Below are positions 49,619 to 57,551 of a stretch of 64,000 bases of DNA, in pieces. The DNA comes from Marisediminicola sp040546025 (lineage in GTDB: Bacteria > Actinomycetota > Actinomycetes > Actinomycetales > Microbacteriaceae), in contig NZ_JBEPNA010000001.1 in NCBI RefSeq assembly GCF_040546025.1, forward strand, positions 434,001 to 498,000, in the 5' to 3' direction. The notes beneath the pieces are model-generated. The model was given only the letters and a program-made list of their open reading frames with translations, made no database searches and had not been told where the DNA came from. A program made the translations under genes and the position numbers. How positions within the stretch are numbered: position 1 is the first letter of the stretch; every line of letters begins with the position of its first letter.

Positions 49619-51223
49619 ATGAGCGCTGTGGAAACGAGGGACGGCGTCGACAACCTGCGGGTTCTCGACGAGGCCCTCAAGCGGCGAACCATCGCCGTGA
49701 TCTCCCATCCGGATGCCGGAAAGTCCACACTCACCGAGGCGCTGCTGCTGCACGCGCACGCCATCGGTGAGGCGGGGGCGACCCACGGCAAGGCCGGCCG
49801 GCGGGCGACCGTGTCGGACTGGATGACGATGGAGAAGGAACGCGGCATCTCGATCAGCTCCGCGGCGATCCAGTTCACCCACCGCGACACGATCATCAAC
49901 CTCGTCGACACCCCCGGCCACGCCGACTTCTCGGAGGACACCTACCGGGTGCTCGCCGCGGTGGATGCCGCCATCATGCTCGTCGACGCGGCCAAGGGCC
50001 TCGAGGCGCAGACCATGAAGCTCTTCGAGGTGTGTAAACGCCGCGGCATCCCGCTCATCACGATGATCAACAAGTGGGACCGTCCCGGTGGCGACGCCCT
50101 CGCCCTGATGGACGAGATCGAGAAGCGCACCGGCCTCTTCCCGACGCCGCTCACCTGGCCTGTGGGCGAGTCGGGCGACTTCCGCGGGCTCGTCGACTGC
50201 GACAGCGGGCAGTTCGTGCGCTTCCACCGCACCGCCGGCGGGGCGACGATCGCCAGCGAGGAGACCGTTCCGGCGGAGGACGCGACCGCGATCGCCGGGC
50301 CAGCGTGGCAGACGGCGGTCGAGGAGACCGGCCTGCTGCGCGAGGAGGGGCACCGTCACGACGAGTCGCTTTTCCTCTCCGCCGCCTCGACCCCGGTGCT
50401 GTTCGGCGCCGCGGCGCTCAACATCGGCGTGCGCCAGCTGCTCGACACCCTCGTCGACCTCGCGCCGTCCGCCGAGGCCCGCGCCGACACCTCCGGCGTG
50501 CGCCGGGCTGTGAACTCCGCGTTCTCCGGGTTCGTGTTCAAGGTGCAGTCCGGGATGGACTCCAACCACCGCGACCGGGTCGCCTTCGTGCGGGTCTGCT
50601 CCGGCGTGTTCGAGCGCGGGATGACCGTGACCCACGAGCCGAGCGGACGCCCGTTCGCCACCAAGTACGCCCAACAGATGTTCGGCAAGGACCGCGAAAC
50701 CGTCGACACCGCGTGGCCCGGCGACATCGTCGGCCTGATCAACGCCTCGGCGCTGCGCCCAGGCGACACCCTGTTCATGGGCGGCCCGGTCGTCTACCCT
50801 CCGATGCCGAGGTTCCAGCCCGAGCACTTCCGCGCGGCGCGTTCCACCGACAGCAGCAAGCACAAGCAGTTCCGCAAGGGAATCGAGCAGCTCGACCACG
50901 AGGGCGTCATCCAGGTGCTGCACTCCGACCGGCGCGGCGACCAGACCCCGATCCTCGCCGCCGTCGGCCCGATGCAGTTCGAGGTCGCGACCGAGCGGAT
51001 GGCGAACGAGTACCGTGCGCCGATCGCTTTCGACGCGCTGCCGTACACGGTCGCCTGCCTGATCGACGCCGAGACGGCGAAGGTGCTCGCGAAGCACTCC
51101 TCGACCGAGGTGACGATGGCCTCCGACGGCCGGCTGATCGCGCTGTTCGCCAACGAGTGGAAGCTGCGGACGCTGCGGCGCGAGCATCCGGAACTCACCC
51201 TCGACTCGATCTCCGCCGAGTAG
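49619..51223 (+). CDS. prfC: Peptide chain release factor 3
   Basis: A 534-residue GTPase that recycles RF1 and RF2 from the ribosome after termination. It has the P-loop ISHPDAGKSTLTE, switch regions EKERGISISSAA and VDTPGHADFSEDTYRVL, the INKWDRPGGD specificity motif, then an EF-G-like domain II (FVFKVQSGMDSNHRDRVAFVRVCSG) and the RF3-specific C-terminus. The length matches bacterial RF3. GGGAGAG is positioned 6 nt before the ATG, 28 nt after rnj, so the two may be co-transcribed. Confidence 0.96.
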   Translation: MSAVETRDGVDNLRVLDEALKRRTIAVISHPDAGKSTLTEALLLHAHAIGEAGATHGKAGRRATVSDWMTMEKERGISISSAAIQFTHRDTIINLVDTPGHADFSEDTYRVLAAVDAAIMLVDAAKGLEAQTMKLFEVCKRRGIPLITMINKWDRPGGDALALMDEIEKRTGLFPTPLTWPVGESGDFRGLVDCDSGQFVRFHRTAGGATIASEETVPAEDATAIAGPAWQTAVEETGLLREEGHRHDESLFLSAASTPVLFGAAALNIGVRQLLDTLVDLAPSAEARADTSGVRRAVNSAFSGFVFKVQSGMDSNHRDRVAFVRVCSGVFERGMTVTHEPSGRPFATKYAQQMFGKDRETVDTAWPGDIVGLINASALRPGDTLFMGGPVVYPPMPRFQPEHFRAARSTDSSKHKQFRKGIEQLDHEGVIQVLHSDRRGDQTPILAAVGPMQFEVATERMANEYRAPIAFDALPYTVACLIDAETAKVLAKHSSTEVTMASDGRLIALFANEWKLRTLRREHPELTLDSISAE

Positions 51224-51254
51224 CCCACCGTTCTTTCAGGAGTGACAGGGAACT

Positions 51255-52085
51255 TCAACGCATGGGGCCGACGATCGGTGTGCGGACGATGCCCATCCTC
51301 TCGACCTCGACCTCCACGACGTCCCCGTCGGTGAGGTAGATCGGCGGGTTCCGTGCGTAGCCGACGCCCTCCGGCGTGCCCGTCACGATGATGTCACCAG
51401 GGTTGAGGGTCATCGTGCGGCTGACGAGTGCGAGCACGTCTCCGAGCTCGAAGATCATGTCGCGGGTGTTGCCGTCCTGCATCGTCTCGCCGTTCACCCG
51501 GGTGCGGACCCGCAGCCCGTCGCGCAGGTCTCCCACCTCATCGGCGGTGACGAGATCGCCGACAGGGCCGGAGGCATCCGCGTTCTTCCCGAGGGTCCAC
51601 TGCGCCGTCAGCTTCTGCGCCCGTCGAGCGCTGAGGTCGTTGAACGCGGCGTAGCCAACGACGGACGCCCCGGCGGTGTCCGCATCGGCGTTCCGCAGCG
51701 GTGCGCCGACGAACGCGGCCACCTCTGCTTCCCAGTCGAGCCCCAGCTCGTCGACCGGCACCGGCGCAGGCGTGCCGTCCACCGTGAGCGAGACCGTCCA
51801 GCGCCCGAAGATCATCGGGAACTCGGGCACCTCGAACGACCCCTCGGCCGCATGGGCCCGGTAGTTGAGGCCGAGGCAGAGCACGCGGGCAGAGGGCAGC
51901 ACCGGCGGCACGATCGTCACCGATTCGAGCGGCACGCTCGCGGTCGCCTCGTCGGCGCGCCGGATCCAGCCGGCCGGGTCTTCCCAGAAGATGGCGAGGG
52001 GAGCGAGCGGCGTCGCCGTGCCGTCGCCTCCTCGGCGCGCGATGTCGATGCCGCCGTGCGGATGCTGGATGCCGATGAGTCTCAC
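51255..52085 (-). CDS. Fumarylacetoacetate hydrolase (FAH) family protein
   Basis: A 276-residue FAH-fold enzyme. It has LGLNYRAHAAEG with the catalytic His region, the metal ligands in DWEAEVAAFVG (DxExE-like, here DWEAE), KNADASGPVGDLVTADEV, and TGTPEGVGYARNPPIYL. The family includes acylpyruvases, 2-keto-4-pentenoate hydratases and oxaloacetate decarboxylases that cleave or decarboxylate ring-fission products. The GTG start has AAGGAG 6 nt upstream. It is divergent from the FCD regulator and the catabolic genes that follow, so a role in the same degradation route is likely but unproven. Confidence 0.9.
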   Translation of the reverse strand: MRLIGIQHPHGGIDIARRGGDGTATPLAPLAIFWEDPAGWIRRADEATASVPLESVTIVPPVLPSARVLCLGLNYRAHAAEGSFEVPEFPMIFGRWTVSLTVDGTPAPVPVDELGLDWEAEVAAFVGAPLRNADADTAGASVVGYAAFNDLSARRAQKLTAQWTLGKNADASGPVGDLVTADEVGDLRDGLRVRTRVNGETMQDGNTRDMIFELGDVLALVSRTMTLNPGDIIVTGTPEGVGYARNPPIYLTDGDVVEVEVERMGIVRTPIVGPMR

Positions 52086-52217
52086 GTTCGCTCCTTGTGC
52101 CTGCGGTCGAGGTGCGGGCAGACCGTCACGTGACAGGCTAGCCGGGGAAAGCTAAACATACGAACCTTTTAAGTATTTGCTGGTCGTGCATGTCCGGTGC
52201 GTGTTAGGTTTCGTGCC

Positions 52218-52889
52218 ATGTCACCCGCCGCGCCACTGACCCGCGCCCAGACGTTGCTCGAGCGAATCGAGGCGTCGATTATCGAGCGGGGACTGGTCCA
52301 GGGCGACTCGCTCGGAACGCTCGACAGCTGGCGTGCGGAATCCGGGTTCGCGCGGGCGACGGTGAGCGAGGCCGTGCGGATCCTGATCGACCGCGGCCTC
52401 GTCGAGATCAGGCCGGGTCGGGGCGGCGGAATTTTTGTCGCCCAGACCGGCCCGGTCGTTCGGTTGCGCCACACCCTCCTCGCTGTGCACGGCGAGGCGT
52501 CGACGGTCGCCGATGCGCTTGCCATCCGCGAGTCCCTCGAGCCGCTCGTCGTCGAGAACGCCACCCGCCATCGCACTGCGGCGGATTCGAAGCGGCTGAA
52601 TCGCCTGCTCGCGGCCCTCGCCGCCGCGAGCAGCGACCGCGATCGGTTCATCCGCGCCAACTGGGAGCTTCACCTCGCGATCGCCTCGATCACCCCGAAC
52701 ACCATGCTCACCGCGATCTACCTCACGATGATGCACATCATCAACGACCAGTCCGACCTCGCCGTCAACGACCTGAGTGAGGATCCGGATGCGTACGTCG
52801 GGCATCGCATCGCCGTGCACCGCGAGCTCGTCGAGGCGATTATCGCCGGCGACGTCGAGCGCGCCGCCACGGCTGTTTCCGCCCACTGA
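52218..52889 (+). CDS. GntR/FCD-type transcriptional regulator
   Basis: A 223-residue regulator: a winged helix (LLERIEASIIERGLVQGDSLGTLDSWRAESGFARATVSEAVRIL) typical of GntR, then an FCD effector domain with metal-ligand-like residues (RESLEPLVVENATRHR, NWELHLAIAS, HRELVEAIIAGD). FCD regulators usually sense small carboxylic acids. The ATG at 52218 is preceded by TAGGTT (52205-52210) with a 7-nt gap, a leaderless arrangement. The 132-bp divergent region with the FAH gene holds no further gene. The amidohydrolase gene follows after 39 nt. Confidence 0.9.
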   Translation: MSPAAPLTRAQTLLERIEASIIERGLVQGDSLGTLDSWRAESGFARATVSEAVRILIDRGLVEIRPGRGGGIFVAQTGPVVRLRHTLLAVHGEASTVADALAIRESLEPLVVENATRHRTAADSKRLNRLLAALAAASSDRDRFIRANWELHLAIASITPNTMLTAIYLTMMHIINDQSDLAVNDLSEDPDAYVGHRIAVHRELVEAIIAGDVERAATAVSAH

Positions 52890-52928
52890 GCCCGTTGCAA
52901 CCGGGCCACACCCAACTGAGGAGCAGCA

Positions 52929-53984
52929 ATGAGCGGAGGCCGTTCGAGACCGGCAGAGGGAGGCCGTCAGATGATCGCCCATGACGTGCACGCGCACTAC
53001 TACCCGCCCGAGTACACGCTAGTCGTGGCCGAGGTGGCCGGCGAGTCCGGCCGTCATTCCGAGGTTGCTCGGGCCTTCCTCCGACACGGCATCATCCAGA
53101 AGGTGCCGACCTTCACGGGCGACCTGCGAGAGCGAATCCGGCTGCTCGACTCCGCCGGGATCGGCGTTCAGGTGCTGAGCTTCGCGTCGCTCAACATCTG
53201 GCATCCGGACCCCCGGCAGCGCGCCCGACTCACGGCCGCGCACAACGACGGGTGCGCTGCCGCTTCCGCGGAGTATCCCGATCGGCTGAGGTTCCTTGCG
53301 ACCCTTCCCTTCCCGCACGTGCCGGAGGCGGTCGCCGAGGTGCGCCGCGCGCGCACCCTGCCCGGATTCGTCGGCTACACCATCCCCACCCACATTGACG
53401 GGGCCGGCATCGACGATCCGCGCTGGGACGAGGTCTACGCGGCGATGAACGAGGCGCCGGCACTCGTGCTCGTGCACCCCGACGGCTTCTGCGCCCCCGG
53501 CGTTCTCGACGACTACTCGATGGAGTGGGCGCTCGGTGCGCCGTTCGACGACACGATCGCTGCCGTGCGGCTGCTGTGCTCCGGAATCCTCGACCGGTAC
53601 AGTCGCCTGAACTGGGTGGTGCCCCACCTCGGCGGAACGCTCCCGTTCCTGTTGCACCGGCTGCTCTGGCGCTGGCAACTGGAAGCCGACCTGCTTGGAA
53701 CCTCGTCGCGCGGCGGAGTCCGCCTTGAACGGTTGCTCTTCGACACAGCCAACTCGACCCCCGCGACATTGCGTCTCGCGATTGACACCCTGCCGGCCGG
53801 GTCGCTGGTGTTCGGCACCGACTTTCCCTTTGTCGACCCGACAGACCTTGCCCGGCCCGTGGCGATGGTCCGCGATCTCGCGGCGCCGGGTTTCTCGTCG
53901 GATCGCGTGCTCCACGGCATCCTCGCTCCCCATGTGAACCCACCGAACGACCCCAACCGCGCTCAGGAAGGCCACCACTCATGA
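52929..53984 (+). CDS. Amidohydrolase-2 family protein (ACMSD-like)
   Basis: A 351-residue TIM-barrel metal hydrolase or decarboxylase. Metal ligands are HDVHAHYYP (HxH), the His in LVHPDG and in VVPHLGG, and the Asp in VFGTDFPF. This set and length match the ACMSD/gamma-resorcylate decarboxylase group, which mostly performs non-oxidative decarboxylation of ring acids; hydrolytic relatives also exist. GAGGAGCAGCA precedes the ATG. The next gene overlaps it in ATGA, so both act together. Confidence 0.9.
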   Translation: MSGGRSRPAEGGRQMIAHDVHAHYYPPEYTLVVAEVAGESGRHSEVARAFLRHGIIQKVPTFTGDLRERIRLLDSAGIGVQVLSFASLNIWHPDPRQRARLTAAHNDGCAAASAEYPDRLRFLATLPFPHVPEAVAEVRRARTLPGFVGYTIPTHIDGAGIDDPRWDEVYAAMNEAPALVLVHPDGFCAPGVLDDYSMEWALGAPFDDTIAAVRLLCSGILDRYSRLNWVVPHLGGTLPFLLHRLLWRWQLEADLLGTSSRGGVRLERLLFDTANSTPATLRLAIDTLPAGSLVFGTDFPFVDPTDLARPVAMVRDLAAPGFSSDRVLHGILAPHVNPPNDPNRAQEGHHS

Positions 53985-54811
53985 CCGACACCGCTGCCAC
54001 CCCGTGGCCGGGAGGCGTGACCGCCGCCCTCGTGCTCAACGTGATGTACGAGCAGTGGGCCCCGGATGCGTCGCCCGGCCTCGGGCCGATGGGCAACCCG
54101 CTGCCGCCCGGTGTCGTCGACCACCAAGCGGTTTCCTGGGCGCGCTATGGACCGCGGACTGGCATCTGGGCGCTGCTCGACTTCCTCGAACGGGAGTCGC
54201 TCGCGGCGTCGTTCTACGCCAGCGGCATCCTGACCGAGACGGCACCCGATTCGGTGCGGGCAATCGTCGACGGCGGGCACGAGCTGTGCGCCCACTCGTG
54301 GTCGCAGGACCGCATCCCCGCCGCCCTCGCGATAGGGGATGAGCGGGACGAGATCCAGCGCTGCGCCGACGAGCTCGAGCGCGTCGGGGGGCAGCGTCCA
54401 CGCGGCTGGATCAGTCCGCGCTGCACTCCGAGTGGGAACACGGCGGAACTGCTCGCTCACGCTGGATTCGAATGGTTCGGGGACGTGTTCGACGCCGACC
54501 TGCCGTACCGGATGGACACACCGGGCGGGGGTATCGTCGCCCTGCCGTTCGGCTTGGAAGTCAACGACCTCCCGATGACGGTGCGCTATGGCCAGCCGAC
54601 GAGAGAACTCGCGAAGAGTTTCGAATTCGCGGCCAACGGTCTGCTCCGTGACCGCCGTGTTGGTTACATCGATGTCACCGTGCACGCCCACGTCGGTGGC
54701 CGGCCCGCCGGATTGGCCGCTCTGGCGCAGATCGTCTCGACCGCGCGCAGGCTCGGAATGTGGATCGGAACCAGGGGTGACATCGCCGACCGCTTCATCG
54801 ACTCGGAATGA
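53981..54811 (+). CDS. Polysaccharide deacetylase family (NodB/PuuE-like) protein
   Basis: A 276-residue NodB-fold protein. The HELCAHSWSQDRI segment holds the two metal histidines (H-x3-H type), and GWISPRCTPSGNTAELLAHAGFEWFGD is the following conserved arginine/proline block. It has no signal peptide, unlike cell-wall deacetylases, and resembles cytosolic PuuE/allantoinase-like members that act on small amides. The ATG overlaps the stop of the amidohydrolase gene by 4 nt. Its substrate is probably an intermediate of the same pathway. Confidence 0.85.
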   Translation: MTDTAATPWPGGVTAALVLNVMYEQWAPDASPGLGPMGNPLPPGVVDHQAVSWARYGPRTGIWALLDFLERESLAASFYASGILTETAPDSVRAIVDGGHELCAHSWSQDRIPAALAIGDERDEIQRCADELERVGGQRPRGWISPRCTPSGNTAELLAHAGFEWFGDVFDADLPYRMDTPGGGIVALPFGLEVNDLPMTVRYGQPTRELAKSFEFAANGLLRDRRVGYIDVTVHAHVGGRPAGLAALAQIVSTARRLGMWIGTRGDIADRFIDSE

Positions 54812-54824
54812 TGCAGGGAGCCGG

Positions 54825-55658
54825 CTAGGCGAGCGGAACGGCGGCTGGGAAGTAGCCGAGCCGGCGGGAGAGCTCGGCTGCCGCGGCGCGGATGGACGCG
54901 CCGACTTCGTCGATCGACAGCGACTCGAGGCGGTCGGCGGGACAGCTGAGCGTGATCGCGCCCGCACAGCGGCCGGTCGCATCGAAGAACGGGGCGGCGA
55001 TACCGGCGCCGTTGCGCACCCAGCGGCCGGGGCTGTACGTGTAGCCGAGGTCACGGTCGACCTGCAGCTGCCGACGGAACTCGTCCGCATCGGTGATGCT
55101 CTGTGGTGTGTGGGCGACCAGACCGCTAGCGATTATCCTGTCGCTCTCCTCTGGTGGCATTCCGGCGAGGATGGCCATCCCCGAGGCCCCGCTGACGAGG
55201 GGGAACGGCTTGCCGAGCTCGATCACGTAACGAATCGTGTGCTCGCAATCGACCTTTCCGCGGAACACAAGCGAATCGTCGACCCTGGAGGCGACGTAGC
55301 AGGTCTCGTTGTACTTGGCGACGAGGTCCTTGAGGAACGGCTCAGCCGCCTTGACGAGCGTGTCGCGCTCGCCGAGCGCGGCCACGATAGCGAACAGACG
55401 GGGACCGGCTGAATAGAGTCCGCGATCGCGCTCTTGCTCCACGTACCCCATCTCCTCGAACTGGGTGAGGATGCGGCTCACTGCGCTGCGGTCGATGCCG
55501 GTCTGTCGGGCGGCCTCGCGCACGCCGATGCCGTCGGCGTGCGTTGAGACGAGCTCAAGGAGGGCGATCGCCCTGGCAAGGATCCCGGACTTCGGGCCGA
55601 CGCCGTGCGGCTCGTCCTTGTCAGCTTCCACGGCATTCCACCTGTTCGTTGCGGACAT
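54825..55658 (-). CDS. IclR family transcriptional regulator
   Basis: A 277-residue regulator: winged helix (ILARAIALLELVSTHADGIGVREAARQTGIDRSAVSRIL) joined to the IclR effector domain (LVAKYNETCYVASRVDDSLVFRGKVDCEHTIRYVIELGKPFPLVSGASGMAIL, then GRWVRNGAGIAAPFFDATGRCAGAITLS). It lies divergent to a seven-gene catabolic operon, and the palindrome AAGAC-N3-GTCTT is between them and again at the end of the window. IclR members of this type bind aromatic or organic acids. The ATG at 55658 is the best guess for the start; several ATGs upstream in frame are possible but encode Arg/Met-rich, non-conserved sequence. Confidence 0.9.
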   Translation of the reverse strand: MSATNRWNAVEADKDEPHGVGPKSGILARAIALLELVSTHADGIGVREAARQTGIDRSAVSRILTQFEEMGYVEQERDRGLYSAGPRLFAIVAALGERDTLVKAAEPFLKDLVAKYNETCYVASRVDDSLVFRGKVDCEHTIRYVIELGKPFPLVSGASGMAILAGMPPEESDRIIASGLVAHTPQSITDADEFRRQLQVDRDLGYTYSPGRWVRNGAGIAAPFFDATGRCAGAITLSCPADRLESLSIDEVGASIRAAAAELSRRLGYFPAAVPLA

Positions 55659-55756
55659 TCGCATCCGTCTCATCCGTGCCATCCGGCCCGCCCAGGCCGC
55701 ACGGGCATCGCCCGTTCGGCACACTGCACATGTTACGACACGGGCGAATTGCGATC

Positions 55757-55813
55757 TTGACACCTCCATAATCTCACGCCAGAATAACAAGACGTTGTCT
55801 TGCTCAACAAGAC
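55757..55813 (+). promoter_or_regulatory. Promoter and palindromic operator of the catabolic operon
   Basis: TTGACA (55757-55762) and CAGAAT (55780-55785) are 17 bp apart. The dyad CAAGAC-GTT-GTCTTG (55788-55802) covers the expected transcription start, and a further half-site CAAGAC is at 55808-55813. Repression by the divergent IclR-type protein is the simplest reading. The arms recur exactly at 63980-63992. Confidence 0.72.
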
Positions 55814-55837
55814 ATACATTGAGACAAGGTGGTCTAC

Positions 55838-57529
55838 GTGACAGAAATGACCGGGGCGGAATACCTCTCCCGAGCCCTCGACGCGTATGGGGTGTCCGCC
55901 GTGTTTCTGGTGCCGACGTCGCTCAGCGCGACCCTCGTCACGATGGAACGGGAGACCGAGATCAAGAGGATCGTCACCCACGGTGAGAAGGCCGCCGCCT
56001 ATATGGCCGACGGCTACGCGCGCGCCACCGGTCGCCCGGGTGTCTGCATGGCGCAGAACATCGGCGGTGCGAACCTTGCCGCCGGGCTGCGCGACGCCTA
56101 TCTCGGCTGCTCACCCGTCATTGCGCTGACCGGCGGGCCGTACGAGTACAGCCGCGGCCGCAACTACTACCAGGAGATCGAGGACTTCCCGCTCTTCAAG
56201 CCCGTCACGAAGTCGAGCCGGCAGGTTCTCGATGCGCAGCGACTGCCAGACCAGCTCGACCAGGCCTTCCGGGATGCCACCGTCGGCAAGCCCGGTCCCG
56301 CGCACCTCGAGCTCGCCGGCCACACCGGCGACACCGTCGAGAACCAGACCATCTCGGCGGAGCTGCCCGCCCCGCAGCCCCGCAGCGTCCCCGGCATGCG
56401 AGTCGCGCCGGATCCCGCCGCCGTTGCCCGCGCCGCCCGAGTTCTGCGTGAGGCGCGGAGACCGGTCATCGTCTCGGGCGGTGGCGTTCGCGCATCCGGT
56501 GCGTCAAGCGAGGTCGTCGCGCTCGCCGAGCGGCTCGGTGCGCCGATCGCCACCTCGCTCAACGGCAAGGACACCGTGCCCGGCGATCACCCGCTGGCGA
56601 TCGGTGTTCCCGGTCTCTACGCGCGGGCCAGCGCCAACGAGATCATCCTCGAAGCGGACGTGGTCTTCTATGTGGGCAGCCAAACAGGCAGCCAGGTCAC
56701 CCTCACCTGGCAGGTTCCGCCGACGAGCACTCAGATCGTGCACCTCGACATCGAGCCCACGGAGCTCGGCCGCCACTACCCGAACACGATCCCCGTCGCC
56801 GCGGATGCCCGGCTCGGCCTTGCTGCCCTCCTCGATGCGCTGTCGGATGCCGACCCCTCCCGCACGGCCGACTGGGTTGCGCGAACCAGAGAGCTCGGGT
56901 GCCGCTGGCGGGACCGCCTCGCCGATCGTCTCGACTCGGAGGCCGAGCCGATCAGACCTGAGCGCCTCGCGAGCGAACTCGGCCGCCTCGTCCCCGACAA
57001 CGCGATCATCGTGGCCGACACCGGGCACGCGGGTATGTGGACCGGTGGGTACCTTGACCTCGCGAAGCCCGGCCAGGGGTTCCTCCGAGCGGCTGGCTCG
57101 CTCGGCTGGGGCCTTCCCGCCGGGATCGGGGCCCAGATCGCGCGTCCGGATGCCCAAGTCGTGGTCTTCACCGGCGACGGGGGGCTGTTCTATCACCTCG
57201 CCGAACTCGAGACGGCCGCGCGCTGGAAGGTGCCGCTCGTCGTCGTGGTCAATGACAACCGATCGCTCAACCAGGAGATCAACCCGTACACCGTGGCCTA
57301 TGGGGGATCGCTCGGGGGTCGCCACCACGAGCTGTGGCACTTCGAGGACCTCGACCTGTCGCGCGTCGCCGAGTCGCTCGGCGTGACCGGCATCCGCGTG
57401 ACCCGGCCCCAGGACCTCGAGCCGGCCATCGCGCGCGCCGTGGCAATGAACGGCCCGGTCCTGATCGACGTCGTCACCGACATCGACGCTCTCGCCCCCA
57501 AAGGTTCCGCCCAACGGGCAACCGTCTGA
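55838..57529 (+). CDS. Thiamine-diphosphate-dependent enzyme, benzoylformate decarboxylase/acetolactate synthase type
   Basis: About 563 residues in three ThDP-enzyme domains. The cofactor-activating Glu lies in THGEKAAAYMADGYARATGRPGV. The central domain has RRPVIVSGGGVRASGAS. The PP domain has the ThDP motif GDGGLFYHLAELETAARWKVPLVVVVNDN (GDG...N). Such enzymes decarboxylate 2-oxo acids or join them by carboligation; the exact reaction is open. The GTG at 55838 was chosen because AAGGTGG is 5 nt upstream; GTG 55829 is an alternative. It is the first gene of the operon and is followed by a CoA ligase gene. Confidence 0.9.
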   Translation: MTEMTGAEYLSRALDAYGVSAVFLVPTSLSATLVTMERETEIKRIVTHGEKAAAYMADGYARATGRPGVCMAQNIGGANLAAGLRDAYLGCSPVIALTGGPYEYSRGRNYYQEIEDFPLFKPVTKSSRQVLDAQRLPDQLDQAFRDATVGKPGPAHLELAGHTGDTVENQTISAELPAPQPRSVPGMRVAPDPAAVARAARVLREARRPVIVSGGGVRASGASSEVVALAERLGAPIATSLNGKDTVPGDHPLAIGVPGLYARASANEIILEADVVFYVGSQTGSQVTLTWQVPPTSTQIVHLDIEPTELGRHYPNTIPVAADARLGLAALLDALSDADPSRTADWVARTRELGCRWRDRLADRLDSEAEPIRPERLASELGRLVPDNAIIVADTGHAGMWTGGYLDLAKPGQGFLRAAGSLGWGLPAGIGAQIARPDAQVVVFTGDGGLFYHLAELETAARWKVPLVVVVNDNRSLNQEINPYTVAYGGSLGGRHHELWHFEDLDLSRVAESLGVTGIRVTRPQDLEPAIARAVAMNGPVLIDVVTDIDALAPKGSAQRATV

Positions 57530-57551
57530 CTCTCCAATGCAAGGACACCGC

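Noticed and set aside
47932..49941. Minus-strand open frame of ~670 codons opposite rnj and prfC
   Set aside because: It crosses two clear plus-strand genes and has a composition typical of antisense frames.
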